Shown one piece after another: positions 1 through 7,264 of a stretch of DNA of 64,000 nt. Positions within the stretch are counted from its first letter, which is position 1. Each line of letters starts with the position of its first letter. The position numbers and the translations under genes were made by a program. This DNA is from Siccibacter colletis (GTDB lineage Bacteria; Pseudomonadota; Gammaproteobacteria; Enterobacterales; Enterobacteriaceae): positions 355,431-419,430 of the forward strand of contig NZ_JMSQ01000001.1 of assembly GCF_000696575.1 (NCBI RefSeq). Direction: 5' to 3'. The notes beneath the pieces were generated by a model. It was not told where the DNA came from. It saw nothing but the letters and a program-made list of their open reading frames with translations, and searched no databases.

Positions 1-359
1 AATTACCAGATATGAGTTTTTTTGGAGCCAGTTTGAACCCAAATGGTTACCAGGCTCTGCCTTCCGGATTGATTATTCAGTGGGGAAAAGTTGCTATTGA
101 TTATACCGGCTCTCATACCGCTTACGTTGTAGCTGGAGGCAGTGTTAATAAATATACTGGCACAGGTAATTTCCCTGTCACTTTTCCCAATGCCGCATTA
201 GTCGCATTAGGTACAAGTAATGATGTTCCTAATGCACATATTTCTTCAGTTTACGTCTCCTCAACGAGAGGCTTTATATGGTCGCATCACTCTACTCAAG
301 CTTATTTATCCACTCCGGGTGGTGGAAATGGATTTACCTGGATTGCGTTAGGGTATTAA
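1..359 (+). CDS. Alternative tail-fibre C-terminal segment (silent copy, 5' end outside window)
   Basis: The open frame enters from the left edge (codons begin at base 3, reading LPDMSFFG...) and ends at TAA 357-359. The text NGYQALPSGLIIQWGK is the familiar start of many enterobacterial phage fibre tips, and the segment ends in an aromatic/Gly tip (WIALGY). It has no N-terminal virion-binding part in view. It points opposite to the expressed fibre gene at 1378-2472 and is followed directly by its own chaperone gene. This matches the unexpressed half of an invertible fibre cassette as in Mu, P1 and carotovoricin. The ATG at 12 is internal to the frame and is unlikely to be a true start. The region is visibly more AT-rich than the baseplate genes. 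Confidence 0.8.
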   Translation, partial: LPDMSFFGASLNPNGYQALPSGLIIQWGKVAIDYTGSHTAYVVAGGSVNKYTGTGNFPVTFPNAALVALGTSNDVPNAHISSVYVSSTRGFIWSHHSTQAYLSTPGGGNGFTWIALGY

Positions 360-375
360 CAAAAAGGATAGGAAA

Positions 376-798
376 ATGAAAATGCTATTTAGCCCCTCAG
401 TCAGTGCTTTCTATGAGGCAAATTGGGAAAGAAATTACAAGGCCAATGATAATTGGCCAAACGATTTGACCGAAGTTGAAGAAAGCATATATATAGAATT
501 CTCTCAGCAACCGCCGGAAGGAAAGATGTTAGGTGAGGTAAATAATTTTCCAGCATGGATCGACCTTCCGGGCAAAACTCAAAGTGAGATAAAGGAGATT
601 AATGCTTCAATAAAAAACGCATTACTCTTTGACGCGATTACAAAAATAAGTATTTGGCAAGCAAAACTATTGATGGGGAGAATTAGTGATGCTGATAAAG
701 CCAAGCTAGACGCCTGGCTTGATTATATTGATAGTCTTGAATTATTAAATATCAATGAAGCTAAAGATATTATTTGGCCGGTTCCACCGGAGGCGTAG
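376..798 (+). CDS. Tail fibre assembly chaperone for the alternative fibre
   Basis: 140-residue protein with the hallmarks of the Caudovirales tail-fibre assembly family: a variable N-terminus, a central helix-rich part (WQAKLLMGRISDADKAKL, AWLDYIDSLEL) and the C-terminal W-P-x-P-P ending. It starts 16 bp after the alternative fibre segment, with an AGGATAGGAAA ribosome site. It would be expressed only when the cassette is inverted so that this fibre end is fused to the constant part. Its last 29 bp overlap, convergently, the end of the other chaperone gene (770-1378), and both strands encode the W-P-x-P-P tail there. The coding sequence is AT-rich. Confidence 0.82.
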   Translation: MKMLFSPSVSAFYEANWERNYKANDNWPNDLTEVEESIYIEFSQQPPEGKMLGEVNNFPAWIDLPGKTQSEIKEINASIKNALLFDAITKISIWQAKLLMGRISDADKAKLDAWLDYIDSLELLNINEAKDIIWPVPPEA

Positions 799-1378
799 GC
801 CATTCGAGATCTGGAGCATCATTAGCCTCTACAGCCTTAACGTCTTTAATATAAGCCAGCCAGCTAATCAGGCTGGCTTTATTTGCTTCATCGATCAAGC
901 CAAGCTGTAGCTCAGTCTGCCATTCGCTAATCATATTCTTTGCATCAGCCAGCAATTCTGATTTTTTTCTTTCCGCTTCGACGATCTGTTGGTTTTTCAT
1001 TGCTTCGGTGTCAGTAACCCATGTTGTGCCATTCCACCGATCATATGGAGTAGCAGGTTTTAACGTGGTCAAATCATCAGGATAATCACCTAAATTATTA
1101 ATTAAGACCGGTTCACCTGTTCCACACTTATAAAGTGTTTCACCGCGGTGATCGCTGATATATTCCCACCGGCCATTTTCAATGGAACGACATATTGCGT
1201 AGCCTATTTTATTTTCCAGAGGAACATCTACTACAGAGTTGGCTGGGATTCCCACGCCTGCCATCAGGAATTCATGGCTGGAGGATAAATATTCCTGTGA
1301 AAGCTCATCATAGTTGTAAACCGTGACATAACCAGACTGAGTAGCGATTAATTTATCGTTTAACTTAGCTTCAGACAT
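770..1378 (-). CDS. Tail fibre assembly chaperone (gpG-like) for the expressed fibre
   Basis: 202-residue member of the tail-fibre assembly (gpG/gpU-like) family that helps fold and trimerise the fibre tip. The N-terminal half is a fibre-specific domain. The C-terminal half has the conserved pattern PYDRWNGTTWV..., a Lys/Glu-rich helix, WQTELQLGLIDEANKASL, and the W-P-x-P-P ending. The start codon shares one base with the fibre stop (TAATG), so it is translationally coupled to H. It lies inside the proposed invertible segment. Confidence 0.85.
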   Translation of the reverse strand: MSEAKLNDKLIATQSGYVTVYNYDELSQEYLSSSHEFLMAGVGIPANSVVDVPLENKIGYAICRSIENGRWEYISDHRGETLYKCGTGEPVLINNLGDYPDDLTTLKPATPYDRWNGTTWVTDTEAMKNQQIVEAERKKSELLADAKNMISEWQTELQLGLIDEANKASLISWLAYIKDVKAVEANDAPDLEWPTPPVEPAK

Positions 1379-2472
1379 TATGCAGCCCTCACAATATAAT
1401 TGAATGCAATGTTGCGCGGTCGAGTTTCTGATGATGTATTTGCCACGCGTGAAGCATCATAGGTAGTTACATCCGCGCCGGATGAGGAACTGGAGCCCGC
1501 CATTTGAACATAATTTGGCCCACTTTGTTTTGCGACTGAAAAGACACCAGAAGCCTCTGTTATTGCCCCTCCACCAGTCATACTTGAAGCACGAGAACAA
1601 AATGAACCGATGATGTTTTGTAGCGCGAACGCCTGGGAGGTTAACAATCCACGCCCCGCATCCACTCCCCTACCATCATCCCAGCCACGAATAAATTCCC
1701 CGCGCAGATCGGGTAATACTCCACTGGGATAAACCGCAGCGAGTTTTGGATAACGCGCTTTATCGAATGCCGCACCGTTATATTTCAGCCAACCTGCTGG
1801 CGCGGTGGCTGATGGCCACGGTACCGGCACACCCACCGGCAGCGCGGAGCCTTCCCCCAAACCAAGGTTTTTGAGAACCTCGCCCACCAGCCCGGCGTCG
1901 GCCATTTCTTTTAGCGCGTTAGCGATTAACGGGTACTGCGGGTGCGGGTTCGCGGCCTCGACGTGCTTTTTCAGCAGGCCATCGGCATAGGCTTTTACCT
2001 CGATAACCTTGTCATCAACGTACTTACGCGTTGCCAGCACCACCGCCGGATCAATTTTCAGGGTTACCGCTTCGGTGCTGGAAACAATCAGCACCATGCG
2101 GATGGTCTGGGTGCGGCCGCTGCCTTCCTGCAGCTTCGGTTTGTAGGTTTCCGGGCAGTTCGCTACCGCAACCAGAAAACCTTCGTCATCGTAAAGGCCG
2201 ATCTCGCGGATCCAGAATCCGCCCTCGTCCTCAGGGATGATCTGCTCGACGATGATTTGTCCGGGGTTGGCCGGATCGACGTCGATAAGGTTCAGCGGCG
2301 CGCGGCGCTGCTCGTGGATCAACGCGGTCTGCGCCGGGTTCGGCATCGGCAGCACGCCGTTGGCGTCGCCCACCGCAAGCTGCGTCAGGTTCAGTCTGGT
2401 GCCGAGCGCGGTGGCATTTGCCAGCCGGGCGGCTCCCTGATTGGTCAGAATGGCAAAATATTTCGCGGTCAT
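1378..2472 (-). CDS. Tail fibre protein (gpH-like), currently expressed version
   Basis: 364 residues, clearly shorter than P2 gpH. Residues about 1-150 form the N-terminal virion-attachment domain (MTAKYFAILTNQGAARLANA..., DUF3751-type). Residues 151-207 are a short helical/stalk part ending in KNLGLGE. About 210-262 is a phage tail-collar domain (PVGVPVPWP...APAGWLKYNG...LPDLRGEFIRGWDDGRG). The C-terminus ends in RPRNIAFNYIVRAA. Codons 199-207 coincide with a DNA-invertase crossover site, so everything after KNLGLGE is exchangeable with the inverted segment at 1-359. The ATG overlaps the gpI stop (ATGA). The C-terminal coding part is AT-richer than the N-terminal part, typical of swapped receptor-binding modules. 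Confidence 0.88.
   Translation of the reverse strand: MTAKYFAILTNQGAARLANATALGTRLNLTQLAVGDANGVLPMPNPAQTALIHEQRRAPLNLIDVDPANPGQIIVEQIIPEDEGGFWIREIGLYDDEGFLVAVANCPETYKPKLQEGSGRTQTIRMVLIVSSTEAVTLKIDPAVVLATRKYVDDKVIEVKAYADGLLKKHVEAANPHPQYPLIANALKEMADAGLVGEVLKNLGLGEGSALPVGVPVPWPSATAPAGWLKYNGAAFDKARYPKLAAVYPSGVLPDLRGEFIRGWDDGRGVDAGRGLLTSQAFALQNIIGSFCSRASSMTGGGAITEASGVFSVAKQSGPNYVQMAGSSSSSGADVTTYDASRVANTSSETRPRNIAFNYIVRAA
1852..1877. other. DNA-invertase crossover site (gix/cix/hix-type) inside tail fibre gene
   Basis: 26 bp with the serine-invertase layout: 12-bp arms around a central AA dinucleotide. The left arm is TTCCCCCAAACC and the right arm GGTTTTTGAGAA. The right arm matches the family consensus (GGTTTnnGAGAA) fully; the left differs only in the outer TTCTC block. 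It sits exactly at the constant/variable junction of the fibre gene, as in Mu and P1. The partner site should lie just left of base 1, because the alternative segment already starts at LPDMSFFG, which in related fibres follows the GLGE motif by about a dozen residues (family knowledge). Confidence 0.8.
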
Positions 2473-3080
2473 GCAGTTACTCTCATGTTGTCAACAAGAT
2501 GAATCGCCTGAGCCGGGTAGAAGCCCCCGCTCACGGTGATGCTTTCAGGCACATAGGGGTAAATCGTTAGCTCGTCGCCGCCGTAGCTGTTTGCCCCGAC
2601 GAAAAACGCGCCGTCGGTACTCAGACTGATCGACAGACCAATCAGATGGCGACTGGCGGGTTTGGCATCATTAATCAGCCGCTCCAGCTCCTGAAACATT
2701 GCCTCGGTGATGCCGTTATCCTGCACGCCCACCACCAGGCGAAACGTGCCGGGTTGCTCATCGGCCTGCCACCACTCGCGGATCTGAATCAAAAACCCCA
2801 GCGGCTCCACCACGCGGCGCAGCGCGCTGATGGTGCCCTTGTGCTTGTGGATATAGAACGCCGAGGCGATGACGCTGCGCTTGGTGGCCTCAGGCCAGTT
2901 CTCGTCCCAGCGATCCACCGACAGCGTCCACGCCAGATACGGCAGCAGGTGCGTCGGGCAGCTTTCCGGGCTCCACAGAGTACGCAGCAGCACCGGCACG
3001 CGGGCAATCTCCGCCGCAGCGCGGGCGGCGGCGACTTCAAGCGTCGAGGTGCCGGGCGGCAGCAGGCGGTCATCACTCAT
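2469..3080 (-). CDS. I: Baseplate protein gpI (P2 tail protein I family)
   Basis: 203 residues, close to the family size. The N-terminus (LLPPGTSTLEVAAARA...) and the central LRTLWSPESCPTHLLPYLAWTLSVDRWDENWPEATKRSVI are characteristic of P2 gpI, which sits at the baseplate periphery and connects the wedge to the fibre. The start overlaps the end of J and the stop overlaps the H start (ATGA), consistent with one translationally coupled baseplate-fibre operon. Confidence 0.92.
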   Translation of the reverse strand: MSDDRLLPPGTSTLEVAAARAAAEIARVPVLLRTLWSPESCPTHLLPYLAWTLSVDRWDENWPEATKRSVIASAFYIHKHKGTISALRRVVEPLGFLIQIREWWQADEQPGTFRLVVGVQDNGITEAMFQELERLINDAKPASRHLIGLSISLSTDGAFFVGANSYGGDELTIYPYVPESITVSGGFYPAQAIHLVDNMRVTA

Positions 3081-3981
3081 CCGCGCCTCCGTTCAGCAGG
3101 GTGTAGCCGGTGCACCACGAGGCCTGATGCTTGCCGAGGGTGATGTCTGCGGTCGGCTCGCTCAGCTCGACGCGTTGCACCCCTTCCACATGCAGTGCGG
3201 CATAAATGGCAGAGAGGCGAATATCGCGCCCGAGGCGGTGCTGGGCGGTGACGTAGCGCTGCAGCTTTTGCGCCGCCGCATCACGTATCGGCCCCGCTTC
3301 CGGCCCCGGATAGAAGAACAGCGTGGCGTTCACCGCATAGGGCACGATCTCCGCGGCCTGCACCGTTACCCGGTCGCCCACCGGACGCACTGACTCGGCG
3401 TTCAGTGCCTGCTCAACCACTGCCAGCAGCCCGGCATCGGCCTTGCCGTCGTTCTCACGCGACAGCACGGTAATGGTGACGCTGGCCGGGCTGGGGCTCT
3501 CCACCGAGATATCACTGACGCGACCGTCGGCGCTGCGTCCGTGGTACTCGTAAGCGCCGGTTGGCCCGGCCACGCTCAGCCCTTCGAACGCCTGCTGGGT
3601 GCGCAGCCGCAGATCGCTGTCGGACTCCATCACCGCCGGCACCGGCGGGATGGCGCTGTCGTCAGCCGGGGTAATGACCAGGCGAGCCGTGTTGTTGTTG
3701 GTCGCCAGCACGTCGAGATCGCTGCCGGTGGCATAGGGGAGCATCACCGCCCGCGCCGCCTCGTTCACACGCTGACGCCACATCACTTCGCGGTATGCGT
3801 TCTCTTCCAGCAGCTTCACCAGCGGCTCGGACTCCAGCGCCAGGGTGCGGGCGATGGCCGCCTGCTCCTCAGTGGGATAGAGCGAGATCAGCGTCGCCTT
3901 ACGCTCGGCGAGAATGGTTTCATAATCGAGCTCCTCGACCACATCCGGGGCGGGGAGCTGGTTCAGGTCAATGGTCGGCAT
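3073..3981 (-). CDS. J: Baseplate assembly protein gpJ (baseplate wedge)
   Basis: 302-residue gpJ family protein, homologous in role to T4 gp6/Mu gp47, forming the baseplate wedge ring. The N-terminus has LNQLPAPDVVEELDYETILAERKA; conserved features include the RVNEAARAVMLPYATGSDLDVLA block and the double-glycine-rich core GRVSDISVESPSPASVTITVLSRENDGKA. It lies between W (4 bp upstream) and I (overlap of 8 bp). The frame is intact and of normal length. Confidence 0.93.
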   Translation of the reverse strand: MPTIDLNQLPAPDVVEELDYETILAERKATLISLYPTEEQAAIARTLALESEPLVKLLEENAYREVMWRQRVNEAARAVMLPYATGSDLDVLATNNNTARLVITPADDSAIPPVPAVMESDSDLRLRTQQAFEGLSVAGPTGAYEYHGRSADGRVSDISVESPSPASVTITVLSRENDGKADAGLLAVVEQALNAESVRPVGDRVTVQAAEIVPYAVNATLFFYPGPEAGPIRDAAAQKLQRYVTAQHRLGRDIRLSAIYAALHVEGVQRVELSEPTADITLGKHQASWCTGYTLLNGGADE

Positions 3982-3985
3982 AGTC

Positions 3986-4333
3986 TCAGCTCAGTGGAAT
4001 GGTTAACGATACGTCGCCCGCGCTGTCGACCAGCTGACCGGTCAACTCAACGATCATCTCGCCGTTATAGCGGGTCTCGAAATTCAGGGTGCTCAGGGTG
4101 ATACGCGGCTCCCACTTCAGCAGCGCCATGTAGCACGCCGCCATAATCTGCAGCCGCAGCGCCGGGTTCTGCGGCTGGTCGAGCAGCGCCGACAGCAGCG
4201 AACCGTAATCCCGACGCATCACCCGCGTGCCCACCGGCGTCATCAGAATGTCGCGCACGCTCTGGCTGATGTGCGCCTCATCCAGCAACGTCTCGCCCGT
4301 GGCCCGGTCCATGCCGGCATAGCTCGCCGTCAT
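3986..4333 (-). CDS. W: Baseplate protein gpW (gp25-like)
   Basis: 115 residues. GPW/gp25 family signature: YAGMDRATGETLLDEAHISQSVRDILMTPVGTRVMRRDYGSLL, then LDQPQNPALRLQIMAACYMALLKWEPRI. In contractile tails this protein joins the wedge to the sheath initiator. The start overlaps the V stop (ATGA) and the stop is 4 bp before J. Confidence 0.94.
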   Translation of the reverse strand: MTASYAGMDRATGETLLDEAHISQSVRDILMTPVGTRVMRRDYGSLLSALLDQPQNPALRLQIMAACYMALLKWEPRITLSTLNFETRYNGEMIVELTGQLVDSAGDVSLTIPLS

Positions 4334-4971
4334 TGCGTGCCCTCCGTCCAGCTGCCGCCGCGCTGTACCGCGCCGTGACTGTGGCTGTCGATCTGCACAC
4401 CGTTTGAGGTCAGCGCCCCGCCGCTGTGCGTAATGTTGCCGGTCATGGTTCCTCCTCGTTGCACCTCGATGGAGCCGGTAATCAGTCGGTTGGTGCAGAC
4501 CACGTCCGGCGCATCCAGGGTGATGCGGCTTTCGGCCTTCACCAGCACCACCGGTACCGTGGCGGTAATCGACTCCGACGCGGTGACGTCTGCGGTTTTG
4601 ATCCCGGCCACCTGCAACGCGCCGGTGTCGGGTTCATAAGAGAGCGTGGCCCCGTCGGGGAACGCCATGTGCCAGCCATCCGCCGAGGCGGACGGCGCGG
4701 GATGCGCGTCGGAAAAGATCCCCGGCAGGATAAACGCGGTGCTCAGTTCCCCACCGACGGCCAGCAGCATGACCTGTTCGCCAACGGAGGGCGCCCACCA
4801 GCTGCGTGAGCGTCCGGCGCGCTGGGTCAGCCACTGCAGCCAGTCGGTGGTGATGCCGCCGGTCTTTACCCGACAGCGCCCGGCGGCAAGGTCGGTTTCC
4901 ACCACCACGCCGGTGCGGATCAGGTTGCGCAGTAAGCGCGAAATGTCGTGAAGCGATGCGAGTGTGTTCAT
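4330..4971 (-). CDS. V: Baseplate spike protein gpV
   Basis: 213 residues from the ATG at 4971 (MNTLASLHDISRLLRNLIRTGVVVETD), the start that matches P2 gpV; an upstream in-frame ATG at 5007 is less likely. An OB-fold domain (CRVKTGGITTDWLQWLTQRAGRSRSWWAPSVGEQVMLLA) is followed by a repeat-rich beta-helix (TADVTASESITATVPVVLVKAESRITLDAPDVVCTNRLI) and a C-terminal HSH motif. In P2 and Mu spikes an H-x-H motif binds an iron ion at the membrane-piercing tip, so the tip chemistry appears conserved. Confidence 0.94.
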   Translation of the reverse strand: MNTLASLHDISRLLRNLIRTGVVVETDLAAGRCRVKTGGITTDWLQWLTQRAGRSRSWWAPSVGEQVMLLAVGGELSTAFILPGIFSDAHPAPSASADGWHMAFPDGATLSYEPDTGALQVAGIKTADVTASESITATVPVVLVKAESRITLDAPDVVCTNRLITGSIEVQRGGTMTGNITHSGGALTSNGVQIDSHSHGAVQRGGSWTEGTQ

Positions 4972-5066
4972 AGGTTCAGGATGCAATAAAAGAGATTCAG
5001 CGACCATTTCATCCGGCGCGATGGCGGCTCACACAACGAGCGGTCTTGCGCCGGGATAAAATCCAT
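4968..5066 (-). CDS. Small ORF (32 codons) in the position of tail gene S
   Basis: ATG at 5066 gives a 32-residue frame (MDFIPAQDRSLCEPPSRRMK..., ending CILNL) whose TGA overlaps the gpV start (ATGA). It occupies the R-V gap where P2 has the roughly 150-residue gpS. It has no resemblance to gpS that I can see. It could be a translational coupler for V or a relic. The perfect stop/start overlap is the only direct support for expression. Confidence 0.4.
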   Translation of the reverse strand: MDFIPAQDRSLCEPPSRRMKWSLNLFYCILNL

Positions 5067-5077
5067 GCGGCAGCGCG

Positions 5078-5554
5078 TCAGCTGCCTGATGTAGGCTGGC
5101 GGCTGACCAGCTCGTCCTTCATCCACAGCTCCACCGGCCGCGTTACCGCTGCGGGTTCTGGCGGTTCCGGCACCCAGGTGGCGTGCAGCGCCTCGCCCTG
5201 CTGACTGACCAGCGCACGCTCGGTAAGCGGGATGAGAATGGTGAGCTGCGGCGTGCCGTCTGCGGCGGTCGCGAGCTGCCAGCTGAAGCCGCCGGGCTGC
5301 TCCGGGTTCACGGGCATCAGATCCGGCTGGTTAACCCGCAGCCAGGCCAGCAGCGGCACCACCACCTCTTCCAGTTCGCCGTTAAACGGCGAGACGATGA
5401 GCCGGAGCTGATACTGCGCTTCAAACGAGAGCGTGGCGGCAAGGGTTGAGACGATACGCCCGCTTTCGGTAGTGAGACGCAAGCGGTCGGGATGGTCGCG
5501 CAGGTCCGGGATCGCCGCCGCGAGGGCCTGGCGCAGGCTAGTGGGTTTGAGCAT
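5078..5554 (-). CDS. R: Tail completion protein gpR
   Basis: 158 residues from ATG 5554 (MLKPTSLRQALAAAIPDLRDHPDRLRL...), matching the start of P2 gpR; the frame is open 17 codons further upstream, but that lies inside Rz1. Conserved block: GRIVSTLAATLSFEAQYQLRLIVSPFNGELEEVVVPLLAWLRVNQPDLM. gpR acts with gpS at the head-proximal tail end in P2. Here R is kept while S is gone, so R may still be needed to cap the tail. Confidence 0.88.
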   Translation of the reverse strand: MLKPTSLRQALAAAIPDLRDHPDRLRLTTESGRIVSTLAATLSFEAQYQLRLIVSPFNGELEEVVVPLLAWLRVNQPDLMPVNPEQPGGFSWQLATAADGTPQLTILIPLTERALVSQQGEALHATWVPEPPEPAAVTRPVELWMKDELVSRQPTSGS

Positions 5555-5807
5555 CGAGTTTATCCTGGCAATGTTTAACGGTTTCAACCTGCAGCGCGCA
5601 GGCAATCAGCGCGCGCTCAAGCTGGTGAATATCGGCGCTCAGGTCGCCGTTAGTCTTTGGATCGCTGCCCGGCATCGGGCACAGGCTCACCCGTGGACAG
5701 GCGCTGGAGATCATCACCGGCGCTGGCGTAACCGGGGCGCTGGTGCAGCTGACGCACAGCATCAGGCAGCTCAGCGTCATACCAGCGGCGAAGCGATGCG
5801 TTTTCAT
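5538..5807 (-). CDS. lysC: Spanin outer-membrane subunit (Rz1/LysC-like lipoprotein)
   Basis: 89 residues from ATG 5807 (MKTHRFAAGMTLSCLMLCVSC...). It has a lipoprotein-type signal with a putative lipidated Cys in VSC followed by a Pro-rich stretch (TSAPVTPAPV), as in Rz1 proteins. It starts inside lysB in another frame and runs past it, the usual nested Rz/Rz1 design, and its end overlaps gpR by 17 bp. It would pair with LysB to fuse inner and outer membranes at lysis. Confidence 0.8.
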   Translation of the reverse strand: MKTHRFAAGMTLSCLMLCVSCTSAPVTPAPVMISSACPRVSLCPMPGSDPKTNGDLSADIHQLERALIACALQVETVKHCQDKLDAQTH

Positions 5808-6075
5808 GAAGTAGCCTCGTAATGGTGTGTTCCCGCCGGGCCGCCCGGGTGCCGGCAGCCTCAAGCCGCTGGCGCAGCGCGACCTGGGCACGTTCGTTAT
5901 CCCGGCCCAGCATCAGTGCCGCAGCCAGCCGCGTTTCCAGCGCGCCCATCGCGGCTTTCTGGCTGGCACTGAGGGCGCTGGCCTCGCTGAGCGCCTGCGC
6001 GAGCTGACCATTTTTATGGTGCAGCCACAGCACCGCGCTCAGCAGCAGCAGCGTTAATGCAGCCAGGGTTCTCAT
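5650..6075 (-). CDS. lysB: Spanin inner-membrane subunit (Rz/LysB-like)
   Basis: 141 residues from ATG 6075 (MRTLAALTLLLLSAVLWLHH). An N-terminal membrane anchor is followed by a long Ala/Arg/Glu/Gln-rich coiled coil (residues about 25-100), as in Rz proteins. The ATG overlaps the endolysin stop (ATGA). The frame remains open upstream to 6459, but that extension is antisense-like coding inside the endolysin and is rejected. Confidence 0.85.
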   Translation of the reverse strand: MRTLAALTLLLLSAVLWLHHKNGQLAQALSEASALSASQKAAMGALETRLAAALMLGRDNERAQVALRQRLEAAGTRAARREHTITRLLHENASLRRWYDAELPDAVRQLHQRPGYASAGDDLQRLSTGEPVPDAGQRSKD

Positions 6076-6581
6076 TGCACCCCCGTCAGGCACCAGGCCT
6101 GCTCGCGGGCGCGCCGGTGCTTCAGGCCATTGCTTGCCACGCCGTTGACGTAGATCCAGCGCGGCAGCTGATGGCACGCCTGCGCCCACTTCCCGCGGCG
6201 GAGAAATCCCGCCAGCGTGGAACGGCAGGCGGCCCCGGTGCCGACGTTGAAGGCGAAGCTGACCAGCGCGTCGTATACCGGGTCGGGCATCGACACCGTT
6301 ATGCAGTTCGCCAGCCGGCGCTCGGTGTGCAGCACGTCGCTCACCAGGTTGGCAGCAGCGTCGCGCTCGGTGACAGGTCGCGTCGGCGTTACGCCGGCGG
6401 TATGACCGATGCCGCTGGTCCAGACCCCGGCGCTGCACTGATACGGACGCAGGCGGCACCCCTCCAGATCGGCAATCAGCGCCAGCCCTTCCCGGGAGGT
6501 ATGCAGCAGTCGAAAGTCGGGCACCAGCAGCGTCAGAGCCAGCACCGTGGCGATGGAACAGCCCTTAGCGAGTGAGTTCAC
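6072..6581 (-). CDS. K: Endolysin, glycoside hydrolase 24 family, SAR-type
   Basis: 169-residue muramidase. The N-terminal weakly hydrophobic, Ala/Thr/Ser-rich segment (residues about 8-22) looks like a signal-arrest-release anchor. The catalytic pattern E-x8-C-x5-T is visible as E40, C49, T55 in LEGCRLRPYQCSAGVWTSGIGHT. This is the Cys variant of the usual E/D/T triad, known among SAR endolysins. LVSFAFNVGTGAACRSTLAGFLRRG is the conserved C-terminal lobe. Retaining lysis genes suits a tailocin, which needs host lysis for release. Confidence 0.92.
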   Translation of the reverse strand: MNSLAKGCSIATVLALTLLVPDFRLLHTSREGLALIADLEGCRLRPYQCSAGVWTSGIGHTAGVTPTRPVTERDAAANLVSDVLHTERRLANCITVSMPDPVYDALVSFAFNVGTGAACRSTLAGFLRRGKWAQACHQLPRWIYVNGVASNGLKHRRAREQAWCLTGVQ

Positions 6582-6780
6582 GGCGCACCTCGTCGCTGCC
6601 GGATTTGATCAGCAGGTAGCTTTTGCGGCGGTAATACCAGTTAACGCCAACGGTACATACCACCCCCAGCACCCCGAACCAGGCGGCGAAATCCTGCGGC
6701 GTCATGGCGCCGAAGAACGCCAGTCCGGCGCTGATCCAGTAGGCAACAAATGAGGTAATTCTTTCCCCGGTCAGTCCCAT
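6565..6780 (-). CDS. Phage holin
   Basis: 71 residues with two hydrophobic segments (about 9-25 and 33-49) and a basic C-terminus (YYRRKSYLLIKSGSDEVRRELTR), typical of small class II holins in P2/186-like phages. It lies between gpX and the endolysin with overlapping ends on both sides, the normal lysis cassette order. It would form the inner-membrane lesion that times lysis and activates the SAR endolysin. Confidence 0.85.
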   Translation of the reverse strand: MGLTGERITSFVAYWISAGLAFFGAMTPQDFAAWFGVLGVVCTVGVNWYYRRKSYLLIKSGSDEVRRELTR

Positions 6781-6974
6781 AGGTTGACGCTCTCCCGGGT
6801 CGGCGAGGCGGGCACCTCAGGCAGTTCGACGGCGGTGCCGTGCGGCAGCATCACCCCATGCGAGGCGAGTCCCGGATTGGCAGCCAGTACACTCTCCACC
6901 ACGCCCTGAGTGCGGCCGTAGTAGCGCTGGCAAATAACGTCGAGCGTGTCCCCCTGGCTGGCTATGGTTTTCAT
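6771..6974 (-). CDS. X: Tail protein gpX (LysM-like)
   Basis: 67 residues, the same length as P2 gpX and very similar (GDTLDVICQRYYGRTQGVVESVLAANPGLA...LPHGTAVELPEV). The fold resembles LysM; in P2 it is an essential tail protein. It is the first gene of the lysis-tail operon here. Upstream, where P2 has head completion gene L, there is instead a terminator, marking the deletion edge of the head block. Confidence 0.95.
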   Translation of the reverse strand: MKTIASQGDTLDVICQRYYGRTQGVVESVLAANPGLASHGVMLPHGTAVELPEVPASPTRESVNLWD

Positions 6975-7264
6975 TGGCGTCGCTCCTCGTTACGGTCAGT
7001 TATCCCGGCGCGACAAAGAGTCACCGCGCCGCAGCCCGATTAGCGCCGGGCCTGAGACTATTTTCCTGCGCCGGGCAGCCGGGCGCTATCAAGGGCGGAT
7101 GGAGGAAGGCAGGCACAACATTGCCGGACAACGGGCAAAAAAAAGCCCGCCGGAGCGGGCGGGCAAAGGCATAAAACCGGTATCACGGCGGCATAATGGT
7201 TTGAGTTGGCGCGGTAAGACAGCGCGGGCGTCGGCACCCGGCGGCGTAGCCTGTTACCACGGCG
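6975..7264. other. Non-coding gap at the head-gene deletion junction
   Basis: No convincing gene is seen between gpX and the LexA-controlled gene. The gap holds the terminator at 7137-7164 and must also contain the promoter for the X-lysis-tail operon. A P2-type late promoter operator (TGT-N12-ACA) was looked for on the minus strand and not found, so how the tail operon is switched on is unclear. Confidence 0.6.
7137..7164 (-). terminator. Rho-independent terminator after the LexA-controlled gene
   Basis: On the minus strand a strong GC stem (GCCCGCC...GGCGGGC) is followed by eight T residues. It lies about 100 bp after the stop of the small SOS gene and before gpX. It would insulate the tail operon from the early/SOS transcript. 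Confidence 0.85.

Noticed and set aside
1942-3393. Plus-strand ORFs of 165-186 codons opposite H, I and J
   Set aside because: Antisense shadows of conserved baseplate genes in GC-rich DNA; their translations are Arg/Gln/His-rich with no family resemblance.
6076-6459. N-terminal extension of the LysB frame
   Set aside because: It lies inside the endolysin gene in another frame, is Arg-rich, and the ATG at 6075 with an ATGA overlap gives a normal Rz protein.
6975-7136. P2 Ogr-type late promoter before gpX
   Set aside because: No TGT-N12-ACA dyad was found on the minus strand, so no site is claimed.
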